From the NCBI GenBank assembly GCA_018679295.1, contig JAHHLP010000316.1:1-17241 (forward strand): 17,241 nucleotides of DNA, given 5' to 3'. A model generated the notes under the pieces. It had not been told where the DNA came from and searched no databases. It was given only the letters and a program-made list of their open reading frames with translations. This stretch comes from Rhodothermia bacterium (GTDB lineage Bacteria; Bacteroidota; Rhodothermia; Rhodothermales; JABDKH01). Below, in pieces: positions 8,607 through 16,408 of the stretch. The translations under genes were made by a program, and so were the position numbers. The number at the start of each line of letters is the position of its first letter. Within the stretch, counting starts at the first letter, position 1.

Positions 8607-8913
8607 TCACGCGGGACATCTGAAACATAAGTGCGAAATCGCCCCTCGCGATTTTGCTGGAGGCGGTGAAATTTGAGCCCCTCTCACGCGGCAGGCCGGA
8701 CTTACGTTCCGCCGGTGGTACGATTGCGGGTTGGAATCGTGGCTCACCGCCTCGATCGCACCCGGGATAATCAGCAGGGCCGACCGTAAGAAATCAGGAT
8801 AGCCAAGAGTCAATGAAAAGCCGTCTGAATCAGGTTTTAGGGCCAATTAATCCCGATTTTATGGTCTTGCAGTGAGCCCAGCGAAGGGCCAAACATGTTA
8901 ATCGCACCCTTGA
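8607..8913. promoter_or_regulatory. Divergent intergenic region between topA and ppdK
   Basis: This 307-bp stretch holds no credible gene and must contain promoters for topA (-) and ppdK (+). A hairpin lies near the topA start (listed separately). Near the ppdK side are AT-rich patches (about 8844-8864 and 8892-8902). I find no confident -35/-10 or TTTG/TAnnTTTG pair. A 79-codon frame on the minus strand ends exactly at the topA ATG but has no protein-like features. Confidence 0.5.
8633..8657 (-). promoter_or_regulatory. Hairpin in the topA leader
   Basis: An imperfect inverted repeat, 8633-8642 with 8648-8657, can form a 10-bp stem closing a 5-base loop. One position is not a Watson-Crick match (it is G-U in one strand's RNA and A-C in the other). 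It ends about 27 bases before the topA ATG on the minus strand, so it would sit in the topA leader RNA if transcription starts upstream. There is no T-run, so it is not a terminator. A role in regulation is only a guess. Confidence 0.4.
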
Positions 8914-11625
8914 ATGGGTGAACCCACAACGTACACTTCAGAGGCTGCACCAGCCATGACTTCGATATCTGACAAAAAAGTCTACAAGTTTGGAAACGGG
9001 TCTGCCGAGGCGGACCGAAGCATGCGCGATCTGCTTGGCGGCAAGGGCGCGAACTTGGCCGAGATGAGTTCTATCGGACTACCCGTTCCTCCAGGTTTCA
9101 CGATCAGCACTGAATCGTGCCGGTACTACACCGAGTCGGGCGGCAAGTGGCCGGATGGACTGGAAGAGCAGGTGGCGGATGGCATTCGGCACCTGGAAGA
9201 AACACTGGACCTAAAATTGGGTGACCCGGAGCGACCGCTGCTCGTTTCTGTGCGCAGTGGCGCCGCGGTTTCGATGCCGGGTATGATGGACACCGTTCTG
9301 AACCTCGGTATAAACGACGATGTGGCAAGAGGACTTGCCCGGAAGACGGGAAACCAGAAGTTTGCCTTCGACGCCTATCGCCGATTCATCGACATGTTCG
9401 GCAATGTTGTCATGGGAGTCCCCCACTTGCGCTTCGAGCGGGCGCTCGAGGCCGTAAAGGAAGAGGCTGGGGTAGAAAGCGACGTTGATCTCGATGCCGA
9501 ACATCTCAAGGATCTGGTCGGCAGGTACAAAGCGATCTACCGGAAGTATACGGGATTTATGTTCCCTACCGACCCGCAGGAGCAGCTGAGACTTTCGATC
9601 AACGCTGTCTTTAGCTCATGGGACTCCGAGCGGGCCAACAAGTATCGCCGGATCAACCAAATCAAGGGCCTCATCGGCACCGCCGTGAATGTGCAAGCGA
9701 TGGTCTTCGGCGATATGGGAGAGACCAGCGGCACCGGCGTGTGTTTCACGCGCAATCCGTCCACGGGCGAGCACAAGCTCTATGGAGAATACCTGATCGA
9801 CGCCCAGGGAGAGGACGTGGTTGCAGGAATTCGAACACCCGAGAACATCTCGAAGCTGAAAGAGCAGTTGCCGGAAGCATATGATGAACTCGTCCACTGG
9901 ACGCAGAAGCTCGAAGAGCACTACCAGAATATGCAGGACATCGAGTTTACGATTCAGGAAGGGCGGCTCTTCATTTTGCAGACCCGAAACGGAAAGAGGA
10001 CGGGAACGGCTGCAGTAAAGATCGCCGTCGACATGGTATCTGAAGGGCTTGTCTCCAGGAGAACGGCTGTCGAAAAACTCGTCGAACCGAGACACCTCGA
10101 TCAACTGATGCACCCCCGATTCAGGAACCCCAAGGAGTTTCAGGATCAGGTAATTGGAAAGGGGTTGCCCGCATCGCCCGGAGCGGCGGTCGGCCAGGCG
10201 GTATTCTCGGCCGTGGAAGCCGAAAAGGCTCAGGAAGACGGTCGGAAGGTAATCCTGATTCGCATCGAGACCAGTCCTGAGGATGTTGGAGGAATGGATG
10301 CGGCGCAGGGAATCCTTACATCGCGAGGCGGAATGACGAGTCATGCTGCTGTCGTGGCCCGTGGATGGGGCAAGCCATGCGTCGCAGGATGCGGTGACAT
10401 CGTGGTCAACTATGAGTCAGGGTCGTTCACAAACGGTCACGTCACCATTAAGGAGGGCGACTGGATCTCGATCGACGGGTCGACGGGCCAAGTGATCCGG
10501 GGCCAGCAGACGCTGGTGCCTCCAAAGATGGGCGGCGACTTCGACACGTTCATGCAATGGGTCGCCGAGTTTCAGGACATGGGTGTGCGAACCAACGCGG
10601 ACACGCCGCAGGACGCAGAACGTGCCCGAACCCTCGGCGCCGTCGGAATTGGTCTGTGCAGGACCGAGCACATGTTCTTTGAGGGTGATCGCATCATTCC
10701 GATGCGTGAGATGATCATGGCCACCTCAGAGGAAGAGCGGCGAAAGGCACTCGACCAACTTCTACCGTTTCAGAAGGACGACTTTACCGGCATCTTCCGA
10801 GCGATGGACGGCTACCCGGTAACCATTCGTTTGCTCGACCCACCGCTCCATGAATTTCTGCCCCACGAGGAAGAGGGGCAAAAAGAGCTCGCCGAAGCTC
10901 TTGGTATCAATGTCGAGCAAGTGGTCGCCAAGGTCGAGGCTCTTGAGGAGCTCAATCCCATGCTGGGTCACAGAGGCTGTCGGCTTGGTGTCACGTATCC
11001 CGAGATCACCGAGATGCAAACACGGGCCATAATTGAAGCCGCAGTGGAACTCCAGAGTGAAGGCGTGAAGGTGCTTCCCGAAATCATGGTTCCGCTGATC
11101 GGAACCGTGCAAGAGTTCGAGAACCAGAAAAGCGTAATTCAGGAAACGGCCGAGAGAGTCTTCGCGGAAAAAGGTTCGCGGATAGATTATCTGGTCGGCA
11201 CCATGATTGAAATTCCGCGCGCGGCGCTAACGGCGGACGAAGTGGCTCGCGAAGCCGACTTCTTCTCGTTCGGAACGAACGACCTCACCCAGATGACCTT
11301 CGGCTACAGTCGCGACGACGCCGGGAGGTTCCTTCCCGAGTACGTCGACCGCAAGATTCTGGAAGAAGACCCGTTCCAGTCGATCGACATCCGTGGCGTA
11401 GGCCAGTTGGTCAAAATGGGTACGTCGTTAGGCAGATCCGTGAAGGAGGACCTCAAGGTCGGCATCTGCGGTGAGCATGGTGGCGATCCGGCGTCGGTCT
11501 CGTTCTGCTACGATGTGGGGATGAACTACGTGTCATGCTCTCCGTTCAGGGTGCCGATTGCGCGTCTTGCTGCTGCGCAGTCGCGGCTCACGAAGGAGCC
11601 GGCCGACGAAGCGGTTGCTGCCTAG
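8914..11625 (+). CDS. ppdK: Pyruvate, phosphate dikinase
   Basis: Interconverts pyruvate + ATP + Pi with phosphoenolpyruvate + AMP + PPi, for gluconeogenesis or PPi-linked glycolysis in the cytosol. The N-terminal ATP-grasp-like domain covers about residues 24-365 ('LLGGKGANLAEM', 'VSVRSGAAVSMPGMMDT'). The swivelling phosphohistidine domain has H477 in 'GGMTSHAAVVARGWGKPC'; T475 is the residue phosphorylated by the PPDK regulatory protein where that exists. The C-terminal TIM barrel (about 545-890) has 'GLCRTEHMFF', 'GTMIEIPRAALTADE', 'SFGTNDLTQMTFG' and catalytic Cys852 in 'ICGEHGGDP'. At 903 residues it is normal length. The start is uncertain: Met15 at 8956 ('MTSISDKKVYKFG') fits the usual family N-terminus, and ATG 8914 sits inside a small inverted repeat with no Shine-Dalgarno. 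It stands alone on this strand. Confidence 0.96.
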   Translation: MGEPTTYTSEAAPAMTSISDKKVYKFGNGSAEADRSMRDLLGGKGANLAEMSSIGLPVPPGFTISTESCRYYTESGGKWPDGLEEQVADGIRHLEETLDLKLGDPERPLLVSVRSGAAVSMPGMMDTVLNLGINDDVARGLARKTGNQKFAFDAYRRFIDMFGNVVMGVPHLRFERALEAVKEEAGVESDVDLDAEHLKDLVGRYKAIYRKYTGFMFPTDPQEQLRLSINAVFSSWDSERANKYRRINQIKGLIGTAVNVQAMVFGDMGETSGTGVCFTRNPSTGEHKLYGEYLIDAQGEDVVAGIRTPENISKLKEQLPEAYDELVHWTQKLEEHYQNMQDIEFTIQEGRLFILQTRNGKRTGTAAVKIAVDMVSEGLVSRRTAVEKLVEPRHLDQLMHPRFRNPKEFQDQVIGKGLPASPGAAVGQAVFSAVEAEKAQEDGRKVILIRIETSPEDVGGMDAAQGILTSRGGMTSHAAVVARGWGKPCVAGCGDIVVNYESGSFTNGHVTIKEGDWISIDGSTGQVIRGQQTLVPPKMGGDFDTFMQWVAEFQDMGVRTNADTPQDAERARTLGAVGIGLCRTEHMFFEGDRIIPMREMIMATSEEERRKALDQLLPFQKDDFTGIFRAMDGYPVTIRLLDPPLHEFLPHEEEGQKELAEALGINVEQVVAKVEALEELNPMLGHRGCRLGVTYPEITEMQTRAIIEAAVELQSEGVKVLPEIMVPLIGTVQEFENQKSVIQETAERVFAEKGSRIDYLVGTMIEIPRAALTADEVAREADFFSFGTNDLTQMTFGYSRDDAGRFLPEYVDRKILEEDPFQSIDIRGVGQLVKMGTSLGRSVKEDLKVGICGEHGGDPASVSFCYDVGMNYVSCSPFRVPIARLAAAQSRLTKEPADEAVAA

Positions 11626-11688
11626 ACCGTCCGACTCGTGGTTGCCGGGCTCCAGTGACTGCAGTGAAACGAGCGCCCGACAAAAAAC

Positions 11689-11719
11689 AGAGCCGTTGCG
11701 GTCGGTCCGCAACGGCTCT
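11689..11719. terminator. Bidirectional Rho-independent terminator between ppdK and the small membrane-protein gene
   Basis: A perfect 13-bp GC-rich inverted repeat (11689-11701 and 11707-11719) closes a 5-base loop. On the plus strand it lies 63 bp after the ppdK stop and is followed by only a weak T-rich stretch (TTGCATTT). On the minus strand it is followed by GTTTTTTG, from the A6 at 11682-11687, so it is stronger for the convergent small gene that stops at 11785. It fits a shared terminator for two convergent genes. Confidence 0.85.
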
Positions 11720-11784
11720 TGCATTTCAGAGTCGTCGTGCTTTCCAGGGTCACCCGAGTCCGACCAACGTGGAGCCTGTGAGGC

Positions 11785-12114
11785 CTAGCTGCGAGCGCGG
11801 TTGCGGACCGCCGCCTCCGCGGCCTCCGTGTCGGTCTCGCTCTCTATTGGCAGTTCAAGCCGTCCTGAAGCGGCCCCCTCGGGCAGGATCGGGGTTTCTA
11901 CCGCAATAGCTTCGAGGTTTTCGACTCGTTTCTCGAGACTCTTGGTGGCGATAGCAACCTCCTCGTCTATCATGTCCGACAATTGCGTCGTCGTAATACT
12001 GCGGTCCGCATCCACCGACCTGACTCCGCGCTTGTCGCGGACGAAATCGAGTATCAGCTTCAGCGCAGCGAGAAGCGAACCGAAGACGATGGCGACGACG
12101 ATGATCTCTTCCAT
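11785..12114 (-). CDS. Small single-pass membrane protein with coiled coil, PspB-like in layout
   Basis: I cannot assign a family with confidence to these 109 residues. Residues 3-24 ('EIIVVAIVFGSLLAALKLIL') form one N-terminal transmembrane helix with almost no preceding residues. A basic patch follows (DKRGVR), suggesting the rest is cytoplasmic. Residues about 45-72 ('MIDEEVAIATKSLEKRVENL') look like a coiled coil, and the remainder is acidic, Ala/Glu-rich and probably disordered. The order short N-terminus, membrane helix, then 'LEKRVENLEAI' resembles phage-shock protein B, but the residue match is limited and no pspA or pspC is seen in the window. It is convergent with ppdK and shares the terminator at 11689-11719. 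The clean frame and membrane helix support it being real. Confidence 0.7.
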   Translation of the reverse strand: MEEIIVVAIVFGSLLAALKLILDFVRDKRGVRSVDADRSITTTQLSDMIDEEVAIATKSLEKRVENLEAIAVETPILPEGAASGRLELPIESETDTEAAEAAVRNRARS

Positions 12115-12422
12115 AGTGATGCAGACCGTTTGAGTTTCAACGCGAGTACGTCGAACAGAAGACGAATGTTGCCCGCCATCGGCAACACCGCCTCCATCTT
12201 AGGAAGAGCTTTCTTCCTGGTTAATCAAGACCCTTCCGCGCCAGCACCTCCCGTCGAGGCCGAGCGATCCACTACTCTTCGGCGCGTCGAGCGAAGAACC
12301 AACTGCCTTAGAGCATCGGTACCTTTCGGTTGCAGCCAGTTCCATTCAAAGTCCGGCCACTGGGCGATCTTCATCGCGGCCGCGATCGTGGGCGTCACTT
12401 GATTCAGGCTACGGCACTCCCT
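12115..12422. other. 308-bp gene-poor stretch between gcdH and the small membrane-protein gene
   Basis: No confident gene lies here. It presumably holds the end of the gcdH transcript and the promoter for the gene starting at 12114. Visible structure: a perfect 7-bp inverted repeat with a 4-base loop (12201-12207 and 12212-12218) without a T-run in either direction, a GGTTAAT at 12219-12225, and a 49-codon minus-strand frame listed separately. No good terminator for the fix-gcdH operon was seen. Confidence 0.5.
12225..12374 (-). CDS. Possible 49-residue tryptophan-rich small protein, doubtful
   Basis: An ATG-started frame on the gcdH strand begins 48 bp past the gcdH stop. Its first half ('MKIAQWPDFEWNWLQPKGTD') has three Trp and looks more protein-like than random, whereas the second half is Arg-rich and then Gly/Ala-rich. 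A GTG eight codons upstream (12398) could also serve as a start. There is no Shine-Dalgarno and no recognised family. It could be a small operon-end gene or a chance frame. Confidence 0.2.
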   Translation of the reverse strand: MKIAQWPDFEWNWLQPKGTDALRQLVLRSTRRRVVDRSASTGGAGAEGS

Positions 12423-13679
12423 TCAGTTACTTGCGTGCTCAGCCAGCTTGCTCTTCGATTCGACCCGATTCCCGTCATTTCCGCGCGGCACAAAAGACTG
12501 AATGCCGGTGATCTCCCTTCCGAGAATCAGGCCGTGAATGTCGTAGGTGCCCTCGTAGGTATTTACGCTCTCCAGGTTAACCATGTGATGTATGACACGG
12601 TATTCACCCGTAATGCCATTACCACCGAGCATGTCGCGTGCGACGCGCGCTATTTCCAGTGCGGTCCCACAGTTGTTGCGTTTTGCCAGAGAGACCATCG
12701 ACGGTACGGCACGACTTTGATCCATCAAGTGACCCAGCCTCCACGACAACAGCTGCATTTGCGTAATGTCCGTGAGCATGTTGGCGAGCTTCGTCTGAAT
12801 GAGTTGCATCGCGGCCAGCGGGTAGCCGAATTGCGTCCTCTCGGCGACATAGGTTCTAGCTCGCTGATAGCAATCTTCAGCCGCTCCAAGGGCGCCCCAT
12901 ACGATACCATACCGTGCGTTGTTGAGACACGAGAACGGTCCCTTCAATCCGGTAACATCCGGAAACACGTTCGCGTCCGGAACAAAGCAGTCCTCCATCA
13001 CGATCTCGCCCGTAACGGAAGCTCGCAGCGACATTTTGTTGTGGGTCTTTGGTGCGGTCCACCCGTCCATGCCCTTCTCCAAGACGAAGCCTCGGATTAC
13101 CCCTTCCTCACCTGCATGCTCTCGCGCCTTCGCCCAAACTACCGCCACATCGGCAACGGACGAGTTCGTGATCCACATCTTCGCACCATTCAGGATCCAT
13201 CCACCCTCAGTTCGGGTAGCGGTTGACTTCATCGAGCCCGGATCCGACCCGTGATCCGGCTCCGTGAGACCAAAGCACCCGATCAGTTCGCCTGTCGCGA
13301 GCCCGGGCAGCAGCCGCAACTTCATTTCTTCGGTGCCGAACTCATGAATCGGATACATGACGAGCGAGGACTGCACCGAGCAGAACGACCGATACGATGA
13401 GTCGACCCTCTCTAACTCGCGGGCGATCAACCCGTACGCCGTGTAACTCACCCCCGAACCGCCATATTCCACCGGGATCGTTGCCCCAAGCAACCCCAAC
13501 TCACCCATCTCCGCGGGGATCTCCGGGTGGAATATCTCGTCCTGGTTTCCTTCGAGGGCACGCGGCTCGAGACGCGATTGCGAATACTCGCGAGCCGACT
13601 CCATGATCAGCCGGTCTTCCTCGCTCAACATCTCCTCAAAGAGAAAGGCATCGTCCTTGTTGAATTTATGCTTCAGCAT
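12423..13679 (-). CDS. gcdH: Glutaryl-CoA dehydrogenase
   Basis: FAD enzyme that oxidises and decarboxylates glutaryl-CoA to crotonyl-CoA + CO2 in lysine, tryptophan or aromatic-acid breakdown, handing electrons to ETF. Among acyl-CoA dehydrogenases the glutaryl type is indicated by 'SYRSFCSVQSSLVMYPI' with R97, matching human Arg94, which binds the substrate carboxylate. Further support comes from 'GCFGLTEPDHGSDPGSM' (135-150), 'RGFVLEKGMDGW', 'GPFSCLNNARYGI' (247-259) and 'NTYEGTYDIHGLILGR' with catalytic base E376. At 418 residues it is close to the mature mitochondrial enzyme. The extra C-terminal tail (about 398-418) is polar and unremarkable. It is the last gene of the fixABCX cluster, 70 bp after fixX, so its electron acceptors are encoded just upstream. 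A broader acyl-CoA dehydrogenase specificity is possible but less likely. Confidence 0.9.
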   Translation of the reverse strand: MLKHKFNKDDAFLFEEMLSEEDRLIMESAREYSQSRLEPRALEGNQDEIFHPEIPAEMGELGLLGATIPVEYGGSGVSYTAYGLIARELERVDSSYRSFCSVQSSLVMYPIHEFGTEEMKLRLLPGLATGELIGCFGLTEPDHGSDPGSMKSTATRTEGGWILNGAKMWITNSSVADVAVVWAKAREHAGEEGVIRGFVLEKGMDGWTAPKTHNKMSLRASVTGEIVMEDCFVPDANVFPDVTGLKGPFSCLNNARYGIVWGALGAAEDCYQRARTYVAERTQFGYPLAAMQLIQTKLANMLTDITQMQLLSWRLGHLMDQSRAVPSMVSLAKRNNCGTALEIARVARDMLGGNGITGEYRVIHHMVNLESVNTYEGTYDIHGLILGREITGIQSFVPRGNDGNRVESKSKLAEHASN

Positions 13680-13749
13680 TTGAATCTCTTGTCGGTTAAT
13701 AAGCCGGTGGCTATATCTGCACCTAAGTTGACTGCTCGTGAGGGCTCAA

Positions 13750-14052
13750 CTAGCCGAGGCTCCAGTTAACTCCTCGTCCTACCTCCGGGTCCGGGTACCT
13801 CCACGTCACCGCGCCCTGATCACAGGCATACATGCAGGTCCCGCACTCGATGCAGTCCTCAAACTGGAAATGCACCTTACCCGCCTCATCGAGCGTGTAG
13901 CAGTTTGCCGGACAAACGTAGGTTGTGCACTTGTGCGGGCATGTAGCATTACAGATGTCCGTATCGACCTCGATGTGAGCGCGGGCCTCACTCCGTCCCT
14001 GATTTCGATAAGCTACCTTGCCCAACCGTTCTGCAATACTTAGTAACTCCAT
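13750..14052 (-). CDS. fixX: Ferredoxin-like iron-sulfur protein FixX
   Basis: Small electron carrier that supplies the Fe-S cluster for FixC and so delivers electrons from EtfAB to quinone. The 100-residue protein contains 'CNATCPHKC' (34-42), 'YVCPANCY' and 'CIECGTCMYAC' (67-77), followed by 'VTWRYPDPEVGRGVNWSLG' at the C-terminus. These are typical of FixX and of the C-terminal 4Fe-4S domain of fused ETF-quinone oxidoreductases. It follows fixC by 31 bp and precedes gcdH by 70 bp. The first 27 residues are longer than in some FixX proteins, with no good alternative start seen. Confidence 0.92.
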   Translation of the reverse strand: MELLSIAERLGKVAYRNQGRSEARAHIEVDTDICNATCPHKCTTYVCPANCYTLDEAGKVHFQFEDCIECGTCMYACDQGAVTWRYPDPEVGRGVNWSLG

Positions 14053-14083
14053 CGACTTCGGATAATAGGCTTGGTTAATCTGC

Positions 14084-15409
14084 TCAAAGGGATTTGGCAG
14101 CCTTCGCGGAGAGTCTTACCAACTCCCAAGTGGTAAGATGTTTCTTGGCCGCCTTCCGGAAAGACTTGATCGCTTTCTCCGTGGGTTCACTTTCAACCGT
14201 GAAGAACGACCTGCCAAAATCGCACAATACCGCAGGCATCTTTTCGTACATGATTGGGTCGTGAAGCAGGTGCACCGCGTCTTGAAAACCCTTGAGATCT
14301 TTCATGACAAAGGACGCCTCAAGGGCCTGTTCGTATCGGCGAAGCGAGCTGGAGCTGAAGTCCACGTCGGCGGCCGCTTCGACTACCGTTTCGGCAGCCA
14401 AGATGCCGGACCGCATCGCGTAGTCCATCCCTTGAATCGCCCTGCCTGAATTCATCAGAAGATGTCCAGCCTCCCCAACCACCAGTACACCGTCACCGTA
14501 AAGCTGCTTCGGCATGCTGCCCATATCGCCCGTGGAAACGACATGTGCCGAGTACTCCAAAACTTCACCACCGCGAAGCGTGTCCGCGACCGCAGGGTGT
14601 GACTTGAAGTCGTTCAAGATGTCGTACGGCTTCACGCGCTTCTCCCGAAGATCTTTCATCCCGAGAACAAGACCGATTGATACCGACTCTCGATTTGTGT
14701 AGAGAAATCCTCCCCCCTCGACGCCGGCGGTTGCGTAACCCACAAACTCGTTGGTCATCCCCGCCAATCCGTCCAGTTGAAAACGCTCCTCGACAACGGT
14801 CCGGTCCAAACCGATCACCTCTTTGACCCCCACCGCGACGTGGTCCGCCGGTACATAGTCCGGCTGCAGCCCCACCTGCCTCGTAAGCAAGTTGTTCACG
14901 CCCTCGGCGAGGATCACGCAGTCGGCGAAGAACTGCTCCTCTCCCGCCTGAATCCCGGTGACGCGACCGTCTTCCTGAATCACGCGATCAACGAGGACGT
15001 TGGTCGCAAGGAAGGATTCGTCTGCCACGGAGCTGGCGTCGATAGCTTCCTGCACCTTTGTGGCCAGCCATTCATCAAATCGCGCCCTCAGCACGATGAC
15101 GCCCGAAAACGGTGTCTCGTGAAAATGACCCGACTTGAAATCGAGACTGAATGAAGACTGGTCATCGAGGAACGTAAGGCGCCGATGGCCGACGAAACGC
15201 TCGAAGCCTGCATCAGCATCGGTCGAGTATCCCGGCACGAGTCGCTCCAGATCGGAGCCCCAAAGCACCCCACCGGAGACGTTCTTTGCGCCGCAGAACT
15301 CACCCCGCTCGATAAGAAGGAAGCGCTTGTTCGCCCGGGCCAGTACCATGGCCGCGCTCAGCCCGGCAATGCCGCCACCGACTACGATGCAGTCGAACCT
15401 TTCTTCCAT
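14084..15409 (-). CDS. fixC: ETF-quinone oxidoreductase flavoprotein subunit FixC
   Basis: FAD protein that accepts electrons from EtfAB and, with FixX, reduces quinone at the inner face of the cytoplasmic membrane. The N-terminal dinucleotide fold is 'CIVVGGGIAGLSAAMVLARA' with GGGIAG at 11-16 and the acidic ribose-binding E34 in 'LLIERG'. Then come 'GAKNVSGGVLWG' (40-51) and the second FAD motif 'GDGVLVVGEAGHLLMNSG' ending near 322, followed by 'AIQGMDYAMRSG'. At 441 residues it matches FixC rather than the longer fused ETF-QO, whose Fe-S domain is supplied here by fixX. The start lies 8 bp from the fixB stop, showing tight operon structure. Confidence 0.93.
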   Translation of the reverse strand: MEERFDCIVVGGGIAGLSAAMVLARANKRFLLIERGEFCGAKNVSGGVLWGSDLERLVPGYSTDADAGFERFVGHRRLTFLDDQSSFSLDFKSGHFHETPFSGVIVLRARFDEWLATKVQEAIDASSVADESFLATNVLVDRVIQEDGRVTGIQAGEEQFFADCVILAEGVNNLLTRQVGLQPDYVPADHVAVGVKEVIGLDRTVVEERFQLDGLAGMTNEFVGYATAGVEGGGFLYTNRESVSIGLVLGMKDLREKRVKPYDILNDFKSHPAVADTLRGGEVLEYSAHVVSTGDMGSMPKQLYGDGVLVVGEAGHLLMNSGRAIQGMDYAMRSGILAAETVVEAAADVDFSSSSLRRYEQALEASFVMKDLKGFQDAVHLLHDPIMYEKMPAVLCDFGRSFFTVESEPTEKAIKSFRKAAKKHLTTWELVRLSAKAAKSL

Positions 15410-15417
15410 TTGGTTGA

Positions 15418-16395
15418 TCAGCCCGCAACGGCTGCCCGCAATTCCTCGGTGAGAGAGGGAAGGATCTTGTAGAGATCACCCACAAGGCCGTACGTGCAAT
15501 ATTGGAAAATGGGGGCGTCGGGATCTTTGTTGATCGCCACGATGACACGACTGTTCACCATTCCTGCCACGTGCTGTATCGCGCCGGAGATCCCGATCGC
15601 AAAGTACAAGTCCGGGGACACCACCTTGCCTGTCTGCCCGATCTGGGACGTCGCTGGATACATCCCTGATTCAACGACGGCCCGTGTTGCCCCGATCGGC
15701 GCCTTGAAGACCTCGGCCAACTCTTCGATCAGTTGTCGGCCCTCGTTGTCCTTGACGCCGCGGCCTGCAGCGACGACCACGGTCGCCTCCGACAGGTCGA
15801 CAGTGCCACCAAGCGCAACTAACACTTCTCGAATCTCCGGGCGCCGTGCTTGCTCGTCGTCGGAGAATGAAACCTCCACAACGTCAGCTTCCGCCGGTGC
15901 TTCGGACGCCACGTAGGAGCCGGCCCGAACCGACACGATGACCGGGGTTGTCAGCGCTTTCGTCCTGGCGTGCCGCTTGGCTGCCATCACCGGTCGGGTC
16001 GCTACCCAATCACCGTCTCGAACGTCGACGTCGGCGACGTCCGACAGGACGGCAGCGCCGAGTCGTACGGACAGCGCCCCCAACACATCTTTCGCAGACT
16101 CTGTCGAGGCAAACGCGATGGCGTCCGCGCCAGACTGCCGGAACACCGATTCCAGCGCCCGGACGACCGGCTCGTTGAGGTGCTGCCCGAAGGCGTCTCC
16201 GGCAACAAGGAAGATGCGGGAGGCACCGTATTTCTGAAGCGTGTCCACGAATTGATTCGGCTGAGGGTCGAGAACGACCGCTTCGACAGCCCCGCCGCTG
16301 CGGTCGCACAGCTGCCGGAAATGGGTCAGCACTTCGAGGGATGATCGCTTGATTCGGCCATCCTGGACGGCCGCGACGCACAACACTCTTGCCAT
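15418..16395 (-). CDS. etfA: Electron transfer flavoprotein alpha subunit (FixB/EtfA)
   Basis: FAD-carrying subunit of the soluble ETF heterodimer, which collects electrons from acyl-CoA dehydrogenases. Domain I (residues 1 to about 195) is variable. Domain II holds the FAD site: R238 in 'IGATRAVVESG', 'QIGQTGK' (251-257), 'GISGAIQHVAGM' (268-279) and 'INKDPDAPIF' (288-297). These match the human ETFA signature segments. The 325-residue length is normal. It begins 13 bp after the etfB stop and ends 8 bp before fixC. Confidence 0.95.
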   Translation of the reverse strand: MARVLCVAAVQDGRIKRSSLEVLTHFRQLCDRSGGAVEAVVLDPQPNQFVDTLQKYGASRIFLVAGDAFGQHLNEPVVRALESVFRQSGADAIAFASTESAKDVLGALSVRLGAAVLSDVADVDVRDGDWVATRPVMAAKRHARTKALTTPVIVSVRAGSYVASEAPAEADVVEVSFSDDEQARRPEIREVLVALGGTVDLSEATVVVAAGRGVKDNEGRQLIEELAEVFKAPIGATRAVVESGMYPATSQIGQTGKVVSPDLYFAIGISGAIQHVAGMVNSRVIVAINKDPDAPIFQYCTYGLVGDLYKILPSLTEELRAAVAG

Positions 16396-16408
16396 AGACA
16401 GTCGACTC

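Noticed and set aside
8607..8846. 79-codon minus-strand frame abutting the topA start
   Set aside because: No domain, membrane helix or protein-like composition; it spans the hairpin and the divergent promoter region, and its abutment to topA is explained by a chance stop.
9616..10344. 242-codon minus-strand frame within ppdK
   Set aside because: Shadow of the conserved ATP-binding and phosphohistidine region of ppdK; no family features.
12060..12197. 45-codon minus-strand frame overlapping the start of the small membrane-protein gene
   Set aside because: Second half is a Ser/Pro run produced by reading the membrane-helix codons out of frame; only the first 30 codons look protein-like.
12330..13226. 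298-codon plus-strand frame antisense to gcdH
   Set aside because: Lies almost wholly over a clearly coding gene; its composition (His, Arg, Val rich) is what a mirrored high-GC coding frame gives, and no motif is seen.
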